Shown: piece after piece, positions 33,467-42,485 of the stretch
Layout of the letters: each line of letters begins with the position of its first letter
Numbering within the stretch: the first letter of the stretch is position 1
Assembly: GCA_030426925.1 (NCBI GenBank)
Contig: JAUHXT010000004.1
Span: 1-45,848, forward strand
Reading direction: 5' to 3'
Source: Alphaproteobacteria bacterium
GTDB taxonomy: Bacteria > Pseudomonadota > Alphaproteobacteria > Micavibrionales > Micavibrionaceae
Length of the DNA: 45,848 nucleotides
The notes under the pieces: model-generated
Databases searched by the model: none
What the model was told of the DNA's origin: nothing
What the model saw: only the letters and a program-made list of their open reading frames with translations
Position numbers and translations under genes: made by a program

Positions 33467-34399
33467 ATGAAGATTATCGCTGGTAACTCCAACCGGCCGT
33501 TGGCCGAGGCTATTTCATCATATCTGAATGCGCCTTTGACCAAAGCCAGTATCCGCCGTTTTTCGGATATGGAAGTGTTCGTGGAAATCCTGGAAAACGT
33601 GCGGGGGGAGGATGTTTTCGTCATCCAGTCCACGTCTTATCCGGCTAATGACAATCTGATGGAACTGCTGGTTACGCTGGATGCGCTGAAACGCGGGTCG
33701 GCCAAGCGTATCACAGCCGTTTTGCCGTATTTTGGATACGCCCGACAGGACAGGAAAACAGGCCCAAGAACGCCGATTTCGGCCAAGCTTGTGGCGAACC
33801 TGATTACATCGGCCGGTGCCGACCGTGTTTTAACCCTGGATTTACATGCTGGTCAAATCCAGGGTTTTTTCGATATTCCAACCGATAACCTGATGGCTTC
33901 ACCGGTTTTACTGCCGGACATTGAAAAACGTTTCGACTGCAAGAACCTTGTCATCGTATCGCCGGATGTGGGCGGGGTTGTGCGCGCGCGGGCGATTGCC
34001 AAGCGGCTGGATGCAGACCTTGCTATTATCGACAAGCGCCGCGAACGGGCGGGCGTATCGGAAGTGATGAACGTTATCGGGGACGTGGACGGTAAATGCT
34101 GTATCCTTGTCGATGATATCGTGGACAGTGCGGGAACGTTGTGTAATGCCGCTGTTGCGCTCAAGAAAAAGGGTGCGGAAGAGGTCGATGCGTTCGTCGT
34201 GCATGGCGTGTTGTCCGGTGGCGCGGTGGCACGGGTATCATCGTCACCCTTAAGCAAGCTGGTCATTACAGACAGTATTGCGGCCACGGAAGCGGTGCGC
34301 GTATCGCACAATATTGAACAGCTGACCATTGCACCGTTGATCGGTGAGGCGATCAAGCGGATTTCCGAAGAACGTTCGATCTCTGCGCTGTTCAAGTAA
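33467..34399 (+). CDS. prs: Ribose-phosphate pyrophosphokinase
   Basis: Prs makes phosphoribosyl pyrophosphate from ribose 5-phosphate and ATP, the precursor for nucleotides, histidine and tryptophan. The 310-residue enzyme has the N-terminal pattern [25 protein letters not shown], the ATP/Mg region [35 protein letters not shown], and the PRPP loop [18 protein letters not shown], all typical of class I enzymes. It is followed after about 100 bases by rplY, a pairing common in proteobacteria. Confidence 0.97.
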   Translation: MKIIAGNSNRPLAEAISSYLNAPLTKASIRRFSDMEVFVEILENVRGEDVFVIQSTSYPANDNLMELLVTLDALKRGSAKRITAVLPYFGYARQDRKTGPRTPISAKLVANLITSAGADRVLTLDLHAGQIQGFFDIPTDNLMASPVLLPDIEKRFDCKNLVIVSPDVGGVVRARAIAKRLDADLAIIDKRRERAGVSEVMNVIGDVDGKCCILVDDIVDSAGTLCNAAVALKKKGAEEVDAFVVHGVLSGGAVARVSSSPLSKLVITDSIAATEAVRVSHNIEQLTIAPLIGEAIKRISEERSISALFK

Positions 34400-34500
34400 A
34401 TCCTTGCAATTTCGGGTAAAACCCATTAATCAAAGGCAACAATATCGGGCCAGCACCCCTGGAGGCCGGCCTTAACTATTGAAACAAAAGGAAAAAAGCT

Positions 34501-35190
34501 ATGAGCAGCAAAAACTACGCGATCAAAGCGGAACAACGTGACGGCGCCGGTAAGGGGGCAGCCCGTGCACTTCGCCGCGATCATAAAATCCCGGCCGTTA
34601 TCTATGGTGACGGTAAAGCCCCTATCACGATCGCCATGCCGGCGAAGGAAGCCAATGTCGAGTACAATAAAGGCCACATGTTCACAACATTGTGCGACCT
34701 GGAAGTCGGCGGAGAAAAGCACCTGGTGCTGGCCCGTGATGTGCAACTGCACCCGGTTTCCGACAATGTTCTGCATATCGACTTCCTGCGCGTAACGCCG
34801 AAAACGAAGATCAAGGTGAACGTGCCCGTCGATCTGAGAAGTTTTGAAGGCAGCCCGGGTGAGAAGGAAAAAGGTATCCTGAACATCACACGTCACGATG
34901 TTGAACTGCTTTGTGTGGCAACATCTATTCCGGATTCTATCGAAGTAGACGCCAGCTGGGCGGATATTGGCGATTCTATCAAGAGTTCCAATGTGAAACT
35001 GCCTGATGGCGCCACGTTTGTTATTGATGACCGCGACTTCACAATCGCTACGGTTTCCGCGCCGCGCGCGATTATCGAAGATGAGCCGGAAGAGGGTGAA
35101 GAAGGAGCCGCAGAAGGTGAAGAAGGAGCCGAGGGCGAAGCCGCAGAAGGTGATGCCGCAGAAGGCGACGCAAAACCGGAAGGCGAATAA
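34501..35190 (+). CDS. rplY: Large ribosomal subunit protein bL25 (general stress protein Ctc form)
   Basis: The protein binds 5S rRNA in the large ribosomal subunit. Residues ~1-95 are the bL25 beta-barrel (GAGKGAARALRRDHKIPAVIYG, LVLARDVQLHPVSDNVLHIDFLRV), and ~100-185 the TL5/Ctc C-terminal domain (IKVNVPVDLRSFEGSPGEKEKGILN, IPDSIEVDASWADIGDSIK). The last ~40 residues are a Glu/Gly/Ala tail of the repeating kind EGEEGAAEGEEG. Length 229 fits the Ctc group. AAAAGGAAAAAAG lies before the ATG. A strong terminator separates it from pth. Confidence 0.96.
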   Translation: MSSKNYAIKAEQRDGAGKGAARALRRDHKIPAVIYGDGKAPITIAMPAKEANVEYNKGHMFTTLCDLEVGGEKHLVLARDVQLHPVSDNVLHIDFLRVTPKTKIKVNVPVDLRSFEGSPGEKEKGILNITRHDVELLCVATSIPDSIEVDASWADIGDSIKSSNVKLPDGATFVIDDRDFTIATVSAPRAIIEDEPEEGEEGAAEGEEGAEGEAAEGDAAEGDAKPEGE

Positions 35191-35213
35191 ACCTTTTAGA
35201 CAAAAGAATAACG

Positions 35214-35246
35214 ATGGCCGGGTGATTTGTGATCCGGCCATTTTTG
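35214..35246 (+). terminator. Intrinsic terminator after rplY
   Basis: ATGGCCGG (35214-35221) and CCGGCCAT (35234-35241) form a perfect 8-bp GC-rich stem with a 12-base loop, followed by TTTTTG. It lies only ~10 bases before the pth start, so pth needs read-through or a promoter of its own, and the hairpin could also act as an attenuator. Confidence 0.8.
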
Positions 35247-35253
35247 TTGATGG

Positions 35254-35865
35254 ATGACGATGATGTGGCTTTTGGTCGGACTGGGGAATCCCGGCGATAA
35301 ATACGCAAAGAACAGGCATAATATCGGCTTTATGGTCGCTGATGCGCTGGCCGATGCCTATAAATTTCCGAATTTTAAATCCAAGTTTCAGGGCGAGTAT
35401 GCGCAAGGGACGATCGCAGGTGAAAAATGCCTGATCCTGAAGCCCATGACATACATGAACGAGTCCGGAATCAGCGTGTCACAGCTGGTCAAATTTTATA
35501 AAATCGATACGTCACAGATTATTGTGTTTTATGACGAACTGGACTTGCCGCCCGGTAAATTGCGGGTAAAAAAAGGCGGCGGTTCCGGCGGACATAACGG
35601 TATAAAATCCATGGATAGCCATATGAGTTCAAAGGATTATTGGCGTGTGCGTCTGGGCATCGGCCATCCGGGTGACAAAGACCGTGTGTCGGGATATGTG
35701 TTGAGTGATTTTTCAAAAGAAGAGCAGGCGTGGTTGCCGGAGTGGATTGATGCGATTTCAAATCAGGCGCATTATCTGGTGCAGGATCGCCACGAAGATT
35801 TCATGACGCAGGTTGCGCGGAAATTTAAAGTTCCGGCGCAGAAAAAGGAAGAAGGACAATCATAA
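35254..35865 (+). CDS. pth: Peptidyl-tRNA hydrolase
   Basis: Pth frees tRNA from prematurely released peptidyl-tRNA. The 203-residue enzyme has LLVGLGNPGDKYAKNRHNIGFMVAD, with the catalytic His in NRHN, then MTYMNESGISV, the conserved Asp in VFYDELDLPPGKLRVKKGGGSGGHNGIKS and WRVRLGIGHPGDK. Three in-frame ATGs (35254, 35260, 35263) are all possible starts. The next gene, ychF, begins just after its stop and the pair pth-ychF is a common order. Confidence 0.96.
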   Translation: MTMMWLLVGLGNPGDKYAKNRHNIGFMVADALADAYKFPNFKSKFQGEYAQGTIAGEKCLILKPMTYMNESGISVSQLVKFYKIDTSQIIVFYDELDLPPGKLRVKKGGGSGGHNGIKSMDSHMSSKDYWRVRLGIGHPGDKDRVSGYVLSDFSKEEQAWLPEWIDAISNQAHYLVQDRHEDFMTQVARKFKVPAQKKEEGQS

Positions 35866-35866
35866 G

Positions 35867-36970
35867 ATGAGTTTTAATTGTGGAATTGTTGGACTGCCGA
35901 ATGTTGGAAAGTCGACTTTGTTTAATGCGCTGACGGAAACGGCGGCGGCGCAGGCAGAAAATTTCCCGTTTTGCACAATCGAGCCGAATGTCGGAAAAGT
36001 TGCCGTGCCGGATGAACGGTTGGAGAAAATTGCTGCGATTGCCGGATCGGCGAAAGTTGTTCCCGCACAGTTGGAATTCGTGGACATTGCGGGACTGGTG
36101 AAAGGTGCGTCACAGGGAGAGGGACTAGGCAACCAGTTTCTGGCCAATATCCGTGAAACGGACGCAATTATCCATGTGCTGCGGTGTTTTGAAGACGGCG
36201 ATATTACGCATGTGGAAGGATCGATCGATCCGCTGCGGGATGCAGAAACCATTGAAACGGAGTTGATGCTGGCCGACCTGGAATCGATTTCCAAGCAGGC
36301 GGAAAATGCAGCAAAGAAAGCGCGCGGCGGCGATAAGGATTTCAAGGCGCAGCATGATTTGATGCTGACAATCAAGGCGGCGCTGGAAGACGGGCAACCG
36401 GCGCGCACGGTGGAGCCTAACGGAGAAGATGAAGAGAAGTGGATCCGCCATTTTGGTTTGCTGACGGCGAAGCCGATCCTTTATGTCTGTAATGTCAATG
36501 AAAGTGATGCGGCGGACGGCAATGAATGGACGCAAAAGGTTGCGGACATGGCCGATGCGCAAGGAGCAACATCGGTGATTATTTGTGCGAATATCGAAGC
36601 GGAAATTGCGCAGTTGGATACAGCGGAAGAAAAGGCGGAATTCCTGGAAACCATGGGACTGCATGAACCGGGGTTAAACCGGATCATTCGCGCGGGATTT
36701 GATTTACTGGGCCTTCAAACCTATTTCACCGCAGGGCCGAAGGAAGCGCGTGCATGGACCATTCATAAAGGGGACACCGCACCGGAGGCGGCAGGGGTGA
36801 TCCATACAGATTTCCAAAAGGGGTTCATCAAGGCGGAAGTGATTGCGTATGACGATTTTACGTCACTGAACGGTGAACAGGGGGCAAAAGACGCAGGCAA
36901 GATGCGCCAGGAAGGTAAAGATTATATCGTGAAGGACGGGGATATTATCCTGTTCCGGTTTAACGTCTAA
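35867..36970 (+). CDS. ychF: Redox-regulated ATPase YchF (Obg-family)
   Basis: YchF is an Obg-related P-loop protein that prefers ATP and binds ribosomes; it is linked to the oxidative-stress response and to control of translation. The 367-residue protein starts at 35867 with GAAGGA ten bases upstream. Motifs are G1 GLPNVGKSTLFNAL, PFCTIEPNVGKVAVPD (switch region), G3 FVDIAGLVKGASQGEGLGNQFL and LYVCNVNE at the position of G4, which is why guanine specificity is lost. The C-terminal TGS domain covers YFTAGPKEARAWTIHKG to the end. It is the last gene of the prs-to-ychF run. Confidence 0.97.
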   Translation: MSFNCGIVGLPNVGKSTLFNALTETAAAQAENFPFCTIEPNVGKVAVPDERLEKIAAIAGSAKVVPAQLEFVDIAGLVKGASQGEGLGNQFLANIRETDAIIHVLRCFEDGDITHVEGSIDPLRDAETIETELMLADLESISKQAENAAKKARGGDKDFKAQHDLMLTIKAALEDGQPARTVEPNGEDEEKWIRHFGLLTAKPILYVCNVNESDAADGNEWTQKVADMADAQGATSVIICANIEAEIAQLDTAEEKAEFLETMGLHEPGLNRIIRAGFDLLGLQTYFTAGPKEARAWTIHKGDTAPEAAGVIHTDFQKGFIKAEVIAYDDFTSLNGEQGAKDAGKMRQEGKDYIVKDGDIILFRFNV

Positions 36971-37091
36971 TCCATTTCGCCTAGCTTATAATTTTTTAGA
37001 ATTTGATGATATATGCAATGTGTGCGTTTAGCGCTCTATAAGAGTTAATAAAGGTGCATCAAATTAACGTCACATAATTACATAATAAATA

Positions 37092-37121
37092 TTGACACAG
37101 TTTTCATAATTGTGTTATTAG
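37092..37121 (+). promoter_or_regulatory. Candidate promoter TTGACA-N18-TATTAG
   Basis: A perfect TTGACA (37092-37097) is followed after 18 bp by TATTAG (37116-37121) in an AT-rich gap of 158 bp after ychF. The transcript start would be near 37128, directly at the ATG (37129) of the large orphan gene. The -10 is a 4/6 match. Confidence 0.5.
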
Positions 37122-37128
37122 GCTGTTT

Positions 37129-38544
37129 ATGACAGATCAGTACATAGAACAATTGGTCAATGACCTTGAAGATCCAGATAAAACCGGGTTTCCCGCAATA
37201 GTAGCAATGACAAGGCTTAAAAGAGCTTTGCATAAGCATGGGCCAGGAATTTTAGCAGACTATCCAGACGTAGATGATGGTTATTTTGCCAGAAGACGTG
37301 CGGATTGTTTGCAGGCTATGGGCCGGGATGCATGGGTAAAGTCACAGGACGAAAATCGCGGGTTTGCTGAACGTGTTGATCTCCTTAAAGCCATAGAAGG
37401 GTACAAACTTAGGGGTGACTTTGGATGGCAGCATTTTGGCATTACTGAACGTGAGTTCTATAGACAAAAATATTATTTAATGGCCCATGCATTTTATCAA
37501 GCTCATGCTGATCATCAGGCAGATTATAATGCCGCTACATTTAACGAAAAATTTAACGATGACAGCATACGTCAGCAATTAACACGCGATACAGTGCTTT
37601 CGGATGAAGATATTGAGGCGATTGTGCAGATGTGTTCGCAGATCAGAGATAACAAATATGCCGAAATGAAAGCAGCATGTTTATCTGAATTTCAAAAACT
37701 ATCAGCCATAGCAGACGATCCAAATGTTCCTTTTGATGATCGTGTTGAAGCGCTTAAAGAGGCAAAAAAAGAAATGCAACATTTTGTTGCGACGGCAAAT
37801 GATGCAGAAAAAAAGAGTATGCGCGAGGTAGAGACGAGGCGGCGCAAATTATACGAGGATCATTTCCAATCACGATATTATGCCGCCATAGAATGTGAAG
37901 ATGCTTATGCATCATACAAGGAATTGGTCGCTTTAGAGAGAGATATTCAGGAAGAAGGATGTGAGATCGCAGATGTTTTAGGGATTGATCCTACCGATTT
38001 ATATAGCGATATAGAGTATTTTTTATATGAATCATTAGATGGATTAATCGAAAAGACAGGTAACATGGTTGAAGAAGGTAATCCTTCTGCCGCACATGAT
38101 GAATTTGACGAGTGTTTTTCACAATATGCAGTTGGATCTCTCAAAAATAGAGGGTATGACGTTGCAAGGATCGAAGATCACAGAATAAAGTTATTAAAAG
38201 CAAAAACAAAGTCAGAATTTGATTGCGCGGTGGCGCATGAGGATGCTTTCATAAAAGCAGAACAGCTGGCAGATTTTGGCCCCAGTGGATACAAGAGCGG
38301 CAAATTCCTTGATAATCTTTTTGGAGAGGACGAAGCCAATAAAATGCGTGGTATTGCCAAGGGTGCATTTGTCGAATGTGCAATGCTGGCTTTATCAGAT
38401 TATTTTGAAAGCAATGATCAAAATGATTTATTTAGAGCAGACTTTTGGCGTGCCGATAGTAATTCTGAATGGTCGGACATTACAGACGATGTATCTGCTT
38501 TAAGAGAAAGAGCTGCCCGTAACGGACATCGATTGCGGATTTAG
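37129..38544 (+). CDS. Large acidic helical protein of unknown function
   Basis: No domain recognised. The 471-residue product has no signal peptide or membrane segment and is predicted cytoplasmic, largely helical, with a charged central region (residues ~190-260, KEAKKEMQHFVATANDAEKKSMREVETRRRK in segments) that could be a coiled coil. Aromatic/His-rich patches such as GWQHFGITEREFYRQKYYLMAHAFYQAHADH stand out in the N-terminal third. The gene is visibly more AT-rich than its neighbours, with frequent AAA, AAT, TTA, ATA and AGA codons, which suggests recent acquisition or a different constraint. It is convergent with the 681-residue gene and has its own predicted promoter. Confidence 0.7.
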   Translation: MTDQYIEQLVNDLEDPDKTGFPAIVAMTRLKRALHKHGPGILADYPDVDDGYFARRRADCLQAMGRDAWVKSQDENRGFAERVDLLKAIEGYKLRGDFGWQHFGITEREFYRQKYYLMAHAFYQAHADHQADYNAATFNEKFNDDSIRQQLTRDTVLSDEDIEAIVQMCSQIRDNKYAEMKAACLSEFQKLSAIADDPNVPFDDRVEALKEAKKEMQHFVATANDAEKKSMREVETRRRKLYEDHFQSRYYAAIECEDAYASYKELVALERDIQEEGCEIADVLGIDPTDLYSDIEYFLYESLDGLIEKTGNMVEEGNPSAAHDEFDECFSQYAVGSLKNRGYDVARIEDHRIKLLKAKTKSEFDCAVAHEDAFIKAEQLADFGPSGYKSGKFLDNLFGEDEANKMRGIAKGAFVECAMLALSDYFESNDQNDLFRADFWRADSNSEWSDITDDVSALRERAARNGHRLRI

Positions 38545-38649
38545 ATCGCATCGTTTTTATGATCACTAGACCACATCTAAAACGTGGTGCGAATTTATCT
38601 TTTAGTGCGTTTTTCGCTATACATATCAGTGTTTTTTTTGATTAATTGT

Positions 38650-40695
38650 CTAAGCTGTACCCGTCGGGCCGCTGCCCAGACCGTAATTGCGGCTGATAAG
38701 GGGCGATCTTTCCTGTGACGGCGCTGGTTCCGGTTCATTGCCGGTATATTCATTGAAACCATCAACGAAGCTTTGCGGTAAGCCGCGTGTTGTAATGTCG
38801 TCGATTTCAGCGTCTGCCTGTGCATTTGCGTAAGCTGAAACGCCCTTTAACACATCCGCATATTGCTGCGGGTTGTTCACATCGAATTTATGCCCGGTTT
38901 CATATCCCAGTTCCTGCGCTATATTTGCTGCGATCTGGTCGATTTCGTAGATGCCGAAGCGGAATTGTTCCGATGTACCAAAAGTGATAGAGCTTTCGTA
39001 GTTATACAGAGCCGTTTCCATTGTTACAAATCCGCCCTTGGCATCGGCGAGGCTGCCTATCTGATCCGCCATATACTCAATGCCTGTTTCCATGTCCGGG
39101 AATTTTATCAATTTGCCATCTGCCGAATATTCTGTTCCTGTGCTCAGTGCTGCCATGTCGCCGTAAATAGTGCCGCTTCTCAATGCAAAGGGGTTGTTTG
39201 CTGCGACGGTTTCCAGTTCCGGTGCAGCATCATCTTTGAGGGTTACGGTATCATCAAGACTTCGTGGGCCAGCTTCGCCGGCATTACTAAACGGGCCCAT
39301 TAAAGCTCCGGGCACTGCTTTGAAGGTTGTTTGTTCAACCGGTACATCGGTTGGCGCCGGGTCTTCTATTACGATTTCTGACTGATCTATGGCCGCTTCA
39401 AGTTGCTCCTGTGTTGCGGGTACAAAAGTCGATGGATCCAGTTCTGATGCGATAGCTGACATACTGAATGCATCTCTTAATGCATCCCGACCAGCATCGA
39501 GCCAGGTTTCCCCGCCTTCTTGTAATTCTTCGGGTTCGATAACCGAAGGATCCTTCCGCGGTTCCTGTGTGGGGACGGGCTCACCTTTTACATAGGCTGC
39601 AACTTCGGCCTTTCTGTCGTCCGGCATCTCGGCGTAAGCCGTCATGAAACCGTTCTGCGCTTCAGTCACGCCGTTTTCAAATTCTTGTCTGATCGGGCCA
39701 TAGACACCACCAACCGCGCCGATTATCTTGCGCTCGGTATTTACTTCCAGAGGGAACGCCAAGTAGTTATCCAGCTCCTGTTCTGCCGCCAGTAACCCAT
39801 CATGCATGCCAACCAGTGTTTTATACCCGGACGGCGCGTCAGCAGGCAGGTTAGCCAGCGTGTCACCCGTTGTTTCGATATGAACCAGTACTGCATCAAA
39901 ATCAAGCGGGCTTGTGCCGGTGATAGCGACGCCGGGGCCTTCTTCGTCTTCTGGGCCATAGATTTGTGTTTCCAGTTTATCTGCCTCGACTTCCAGCGCA
40001 GCAGTATCTGTTGCGGCCTGTTGTGCCTGTTCACGCAGGGCTTCACGGTCGGCTTCGGTTTGTACGTAATCGGTGTCTATCACAGGTGTTTGATCCGCCT
40101 GAACTTCTTCCGGTTTTGCCGGTGCTTCGGTTGCTGCGGGGTCGAAGTTGGCAGGCATGATATTTGTTTCGGTTGGAGTGGCGGCCGCCCTATCCATGTC
40201 CGCGGGTGCAGGTTCCGGCTCTGGCTCTGGCTCTGGCTCTGGTTGTGGTTCAGGGTCAGGAGCCTTTGCGGGTTCGGGCGCTGCCTGCGCGGTTTGCTCG
40301 ATAGAGGTTTTTTCAGCGTCGGTGTATTGTTGTAAAGCTGCCTTTGTTTGCTCATCGTTGAAGCCCGTACCCTTTGCTTCCAGGGTCGGATCATCGTTGG
40401 CGAAAGCCAGAACGGCGCGCGCGGGGCCGTATTCGCCGCTTTCGACCATGCCAGTCAGTTCTTTTTGGAATTCTGTGGTTTGTGTGAGGTCGCGGATCGC
40501 GGCCATCTGGTCCTGTAATGACGCATCGGGGGAGATTTCTATACCGTAAGCTTCGGCGATTTTGTCGAAGGCTGCTTTTGTCATGCGACCCGGATCACCG
40601 TCCAGCGTCAGGGTGTTTATATCCAGCCCTTTCATTTGGGCGAGGGTATTGATTGATGCCTGATACCCTGCATTTATTGACCAAGACGAAGCCAC
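38650..40695 (-). CDS. Large Pro/Glu-rich multi-region protein with possible peptidoglycan-related ends
   Basis: The 681-residue protein starts with GTG (40695) preceded by GGGAGAT and has no signal peptide. Residues ~8-50 (NTLAQMKGLDINTLTLDGDPGRMTKAAFDKIAEAYGI in segments) resemble a peptidoglycan-binding or phage-type LysM-free repeat of the form LDGDxGxxTxxA. Residues ~140-165 are a Pro-Glu repeat (PEPEPEPEPEP). The middle is acidic and low in complexity. Residues ~500-630 begin NNPFALRSG and run through FPDMETGIEYM and VNNPQQYADVLKGVSAY, a pattern like the P5-type muralytic/virion structural domain. All assignments are weak. Transcription from ilvE is cut off before it by a hairpin. Confidence 0.6.
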   Translation of the reverse strand: MASSWSINAGYQASINTLAQMKGLDINTLTLDGDPGRMTKAAFDKIAEAYGIEISPDASLQDQMAAIRDLTQTTEFQKELTGMVESGEYGPARAVLAFANDDPTLEAKGTGFNDEQTKAALQQYTDAEKTSIEQTAQAAPEPAKAPDPEPQPEPEPEPEPEPAPADMDRAAATPTETNIMPANFDPAATEAPAKPEEVQADQTPVIDTDYVQTEADREALREQAQQAATDTAALEVEADKLETQIYGPEDEEGPGVAITGTSPLDFDAVLVHIETTGDTLANLPADAPSGYKTLVGMHDGLLAAEQELDNYLAFPLEVNTERKIIGAVGGVYGPIRQEFENGVTEAQNGFMTAYAEMPDDRKAEVAAYVKGEPVPTQEPRKDPSVIEPEELQEGGETWLDAGRDALRDAFSMSAIASELDPSTFVPATQEQLEAAIDQSEIVIEDPAPTDVPVEQTTFKAVPGALMGPFSNAGEAGPRSLDDTVTLKDDAAPELETVAANNPFALRSGTIYGDMAALSTGTEYSADGKLIKFPDMETGIEYMADQIGSLADAKGGFVTMETALYNYESSITFGTSEQFRFGIYEIDQIAANIAQELGYETGHKFDVNNPQQYADVLKGVSAYANAQADAEIDDITTRGLPQSFVDGFNEYTGNEPEPAPSQERSPLISRNYGLGSGPTGTA

Positions 40696-40728
40696 TTTTA
40701 TCTCCCTGTATTTTTATGTAATTGTAGC

Positions 40729-40766
40729 AAAAACGGTGGCGGCGACACAAAAAGTGCCGCCGTTTT
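40729..40766 (-). terminator. Probable terminator after ilvE
   Basis: On the minus strand GGCGG-CAC, loop TTTTT, GTG and CCGCC pair with a three-base bulge, extended by AAAAC/GTTTT at the base, and the run ends TTTTTGC (complement of 40729-40733). It lies between the ilvE stop and the start of the 681-residue gene, so it should end the ilvE transcript. Confidence 0.6.
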
Positions 40767-40793
40767 GAGAATTTATCTTTTTATATCAGGTTG

Positions 40794-41681
40794 TTAGGCT
40801 GCTTTGGCTTTGGTGCGGACCAGATCTTCATAGGCGCTGCGCAGCTGGCGGGTCACCGGCCCGACAGTGTATTGCGCATCGTCGATTTTGCCGACAGCCG
40901 TGACTTCCGCCGCTGTTCCGGTCAGGAAGACTTCATCGGCCGCATAAAGCTCTTCCGGCTTAATCTGCGTTTCCTCGATCGGCAGGCCGAGATCCTTGGC
41001 CAGCTGGATTAATGTCTGGCGCGTCAGGCCGTTCAGGAAGCAATCCGGAACCGGGGTTTTAATGCCGCCGTCCTTAATGACAAAGATATTCGCGCCCGTG
41101 GCTTCGGCAACCAAGCCGCGGTAATCGAGCATCAGGGCGTCGTCATGGCCGTTTTTTTCCGCCGCATGCTTGGCCATGGTGTGGGTCACGTAAAGCCCCG
41201 CCGCCTTGCTTTGCGTTGTTGCGGTATCCGGGGCGGGGGTGTGCCATTTGGTTGTCTGCATGGAAATGCCCTTTTCGCGCTTTTCCTCGCTGAAATAGCT
41301 GCCCCAGGGCCAGCAGGCGATGGCGACATGGGTTTTGGTGGCTTGCGCGGATATCCCCATCTGCTCGCTGCCGCGCCAGGCGACCGGGCGGATGTAGCCG
41401 TCGGTCAGCTTGTTGGCTTCCAGCACCTCATGGCGGGCGGCGGTGATTTCCTGCTCGCTTAACGGCATCTCCATATCAATCAATTCGGCTGAACGGATCA
41501 GACGGGCCGTGTGCTCCTTTTCCTTGAAGACATTGCCGCTGTAAATACGTTCGCCTTCGAAGACAGAGCTGGCGTAGTGCAGGCCGTGGGTCAGCACGTG
41601 AATCTTGGCATCCCGCCAGGGGACGATTTCCCCATCCAGCCAGATAAACCCGTCACGATCACTAAATGCGCTGTTTCCCAT
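40794..41681 (-). CDS. ilvE: Branched-chain amino acid aminotransferase
   Basis: IlvE exchanges amino groups between glutamate and the keto acids of leucine, isoleucine and valine using pyridoxal phosphate (fold class IV). The start at 41681 gives the usual N-terminus IWLDGEIVPWRDAKIHVLTHGLHYASSVFEGERIY; GAAAGAG precedes the ATG. The catalytic Lys lies in YVTHTMAKHAAEKNGHDDALMLD, and EATGANIFVIKDG and FLNGLTRQTLIQLAKDLG are cofactor-binding signatures; EVFLTGTAAEVTAV closes the site. Length 295 is typical. It diverges from the response-regulator gene across 84 bp. Confidence 0.95.
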   Translation of the reverse strand: MGNSAFSDRDGFIWLDGEIVPWRDAKIHVLTHGLHYASSVFEGERIYSGNVFKEKEHTARLIRSAELIDMEMPLSEQEITAARHEVLEANKLTDGYIRPVAWRGSEQMGISAQATKTHVAIACWPWGSYFSEEKREKGISMQTTKWHTPAPDTATTQSKAAGLYVTHTMAKHAAEKNGHDDALMLDYRGLVAEATGANIFVIKDGGIKTPVPDCFLNGLTRQTLIQLAKDLGLPIEETQIKPEELYAADEVFLTGTAAEVTAVGKIDDAQYTVGPVTRQLRSAYEDLVRTKAKAA

Positions 41682-41765
41682 GATTGCTCTTTCACTTATT
41701 TCAACAAGACAAAAATAACTATATCTGGTAAATAAACACCGGAAACGAACAGAAAGCAACGGATA

Positions 41766-42485
41766 ATGACAGTCCTGGACAGTTCGATCGACTATGCCGA
41801 CCTAGCGCATATTCTTGTTGTCGATGATGATGACAGGATCCGTTCGCTGGTGGCGCGTTACCTGAATGATCACGGGTTTATGGCGATGAGCGCAACGGAT
41901 GCGATGCAAGCCGAAAAAATGCTGCGCTTTTCAGATTTTGATGCGCTGGTTGTCGATATCATGATGCCGGGGAAGACCGGCCTTGAGTGGACAAAGGAAT
42001 TGCGCGCCTATAGCGATATTCCGGTTTTGCTGCTGACCGCCCTTGGTGAAGTTGATGACAAGGTTACGGGGCTGGACGCCGGGGCCGATGACTATCTGGC
42101 CAAGCCGTTCGAGCCGAAGGAACTTGTTGCGCGATTAAATGCAATGTTGCGGCGTAAGCCCGCACAAAAAACAGCCAGCACACATTATAAAATCGGTGAG
42201 TGGTCGTTCGACAGCGAGCTAGGGGTCATGGAATCCGCGGCAGGTAATGTCAAACTGACAGAGGTAGAAAGCCGGCTTTTGAAAGTTCTGGCGCAACGGT
42301 CCGGTGAAATATTAAGCCGTGAAGCGCTGGCGAAGTTATGCCAGTTCGATGATGCGGGAGAGCGCACAATCGATGTGCAAGTGACGCGTTTGCGCCGCAA
42401 AATAGAAACCGATACCAAAAACCCGAAATTGTTAGTAACCGTACGCGGCAAGGGATATTTGCTGCGGGATGGCGGGCCGGCATGA
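41766..42485 (+). CDS. OmpR-family response regulator
   Basis: The receiver domain (about residues 13-128) has ILVVDDDDRI, phospho-acceptor D64 in LVVDIMMPGKTG, and K112 in YLAKPFEPKE. The C-terminal winged helix (about 145-236) has VKLTEVESRLLKVLAQRSGEILSREALAKL and ERTIDVQVTRLRRKIE, and ends VRGKGYLLRDG, as in OmpR/PhoB proteins. In alphaproteobacteria an OmpR/EnvZ-like pair beside ilvE is a frequent arrangement. Its end overlaps the sensor kinase gene as ATGA, so it works with that kinase. The regulon cannot be told from the sequence. Confidence 0.95.
   Translation: MTVLDSSIDYADLAHILVVDDDDRIRSLVARYLNDHGFMAMSATDAMQAEKMLRFSDFDALVVDIMMPGKTGLEWTKELRAYSDIPVLLLTALGEVDDKVTGLDAGADDYLAKPFEPKELVARLNAMLRRKPAQKTASTHYKIGEWSFDSELGVMESAAGNVKLTEVESRLLKVLAQRSGEILSREALAKLCQFDDAGERTIDVQVTRLRRKIETDTKNPKLLVTVRGKGYLLRDGGPA

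Noticed and set aside
34426-35406. Long minus-strand open frame across rplY
   Set aside because: It is antisense to the strongly conserved bL25 gene and to the start of pth, with Phe/Cys/Arg-rich nonsense composition.
40200-40260. Tandem GGCTCT-like repeat as a possible minisatellite or CRISPR-like array
   Set aside because: It is the in-frame coding sequence of the Pro-Glu repeat of the 681-residue protein, with no spacers.
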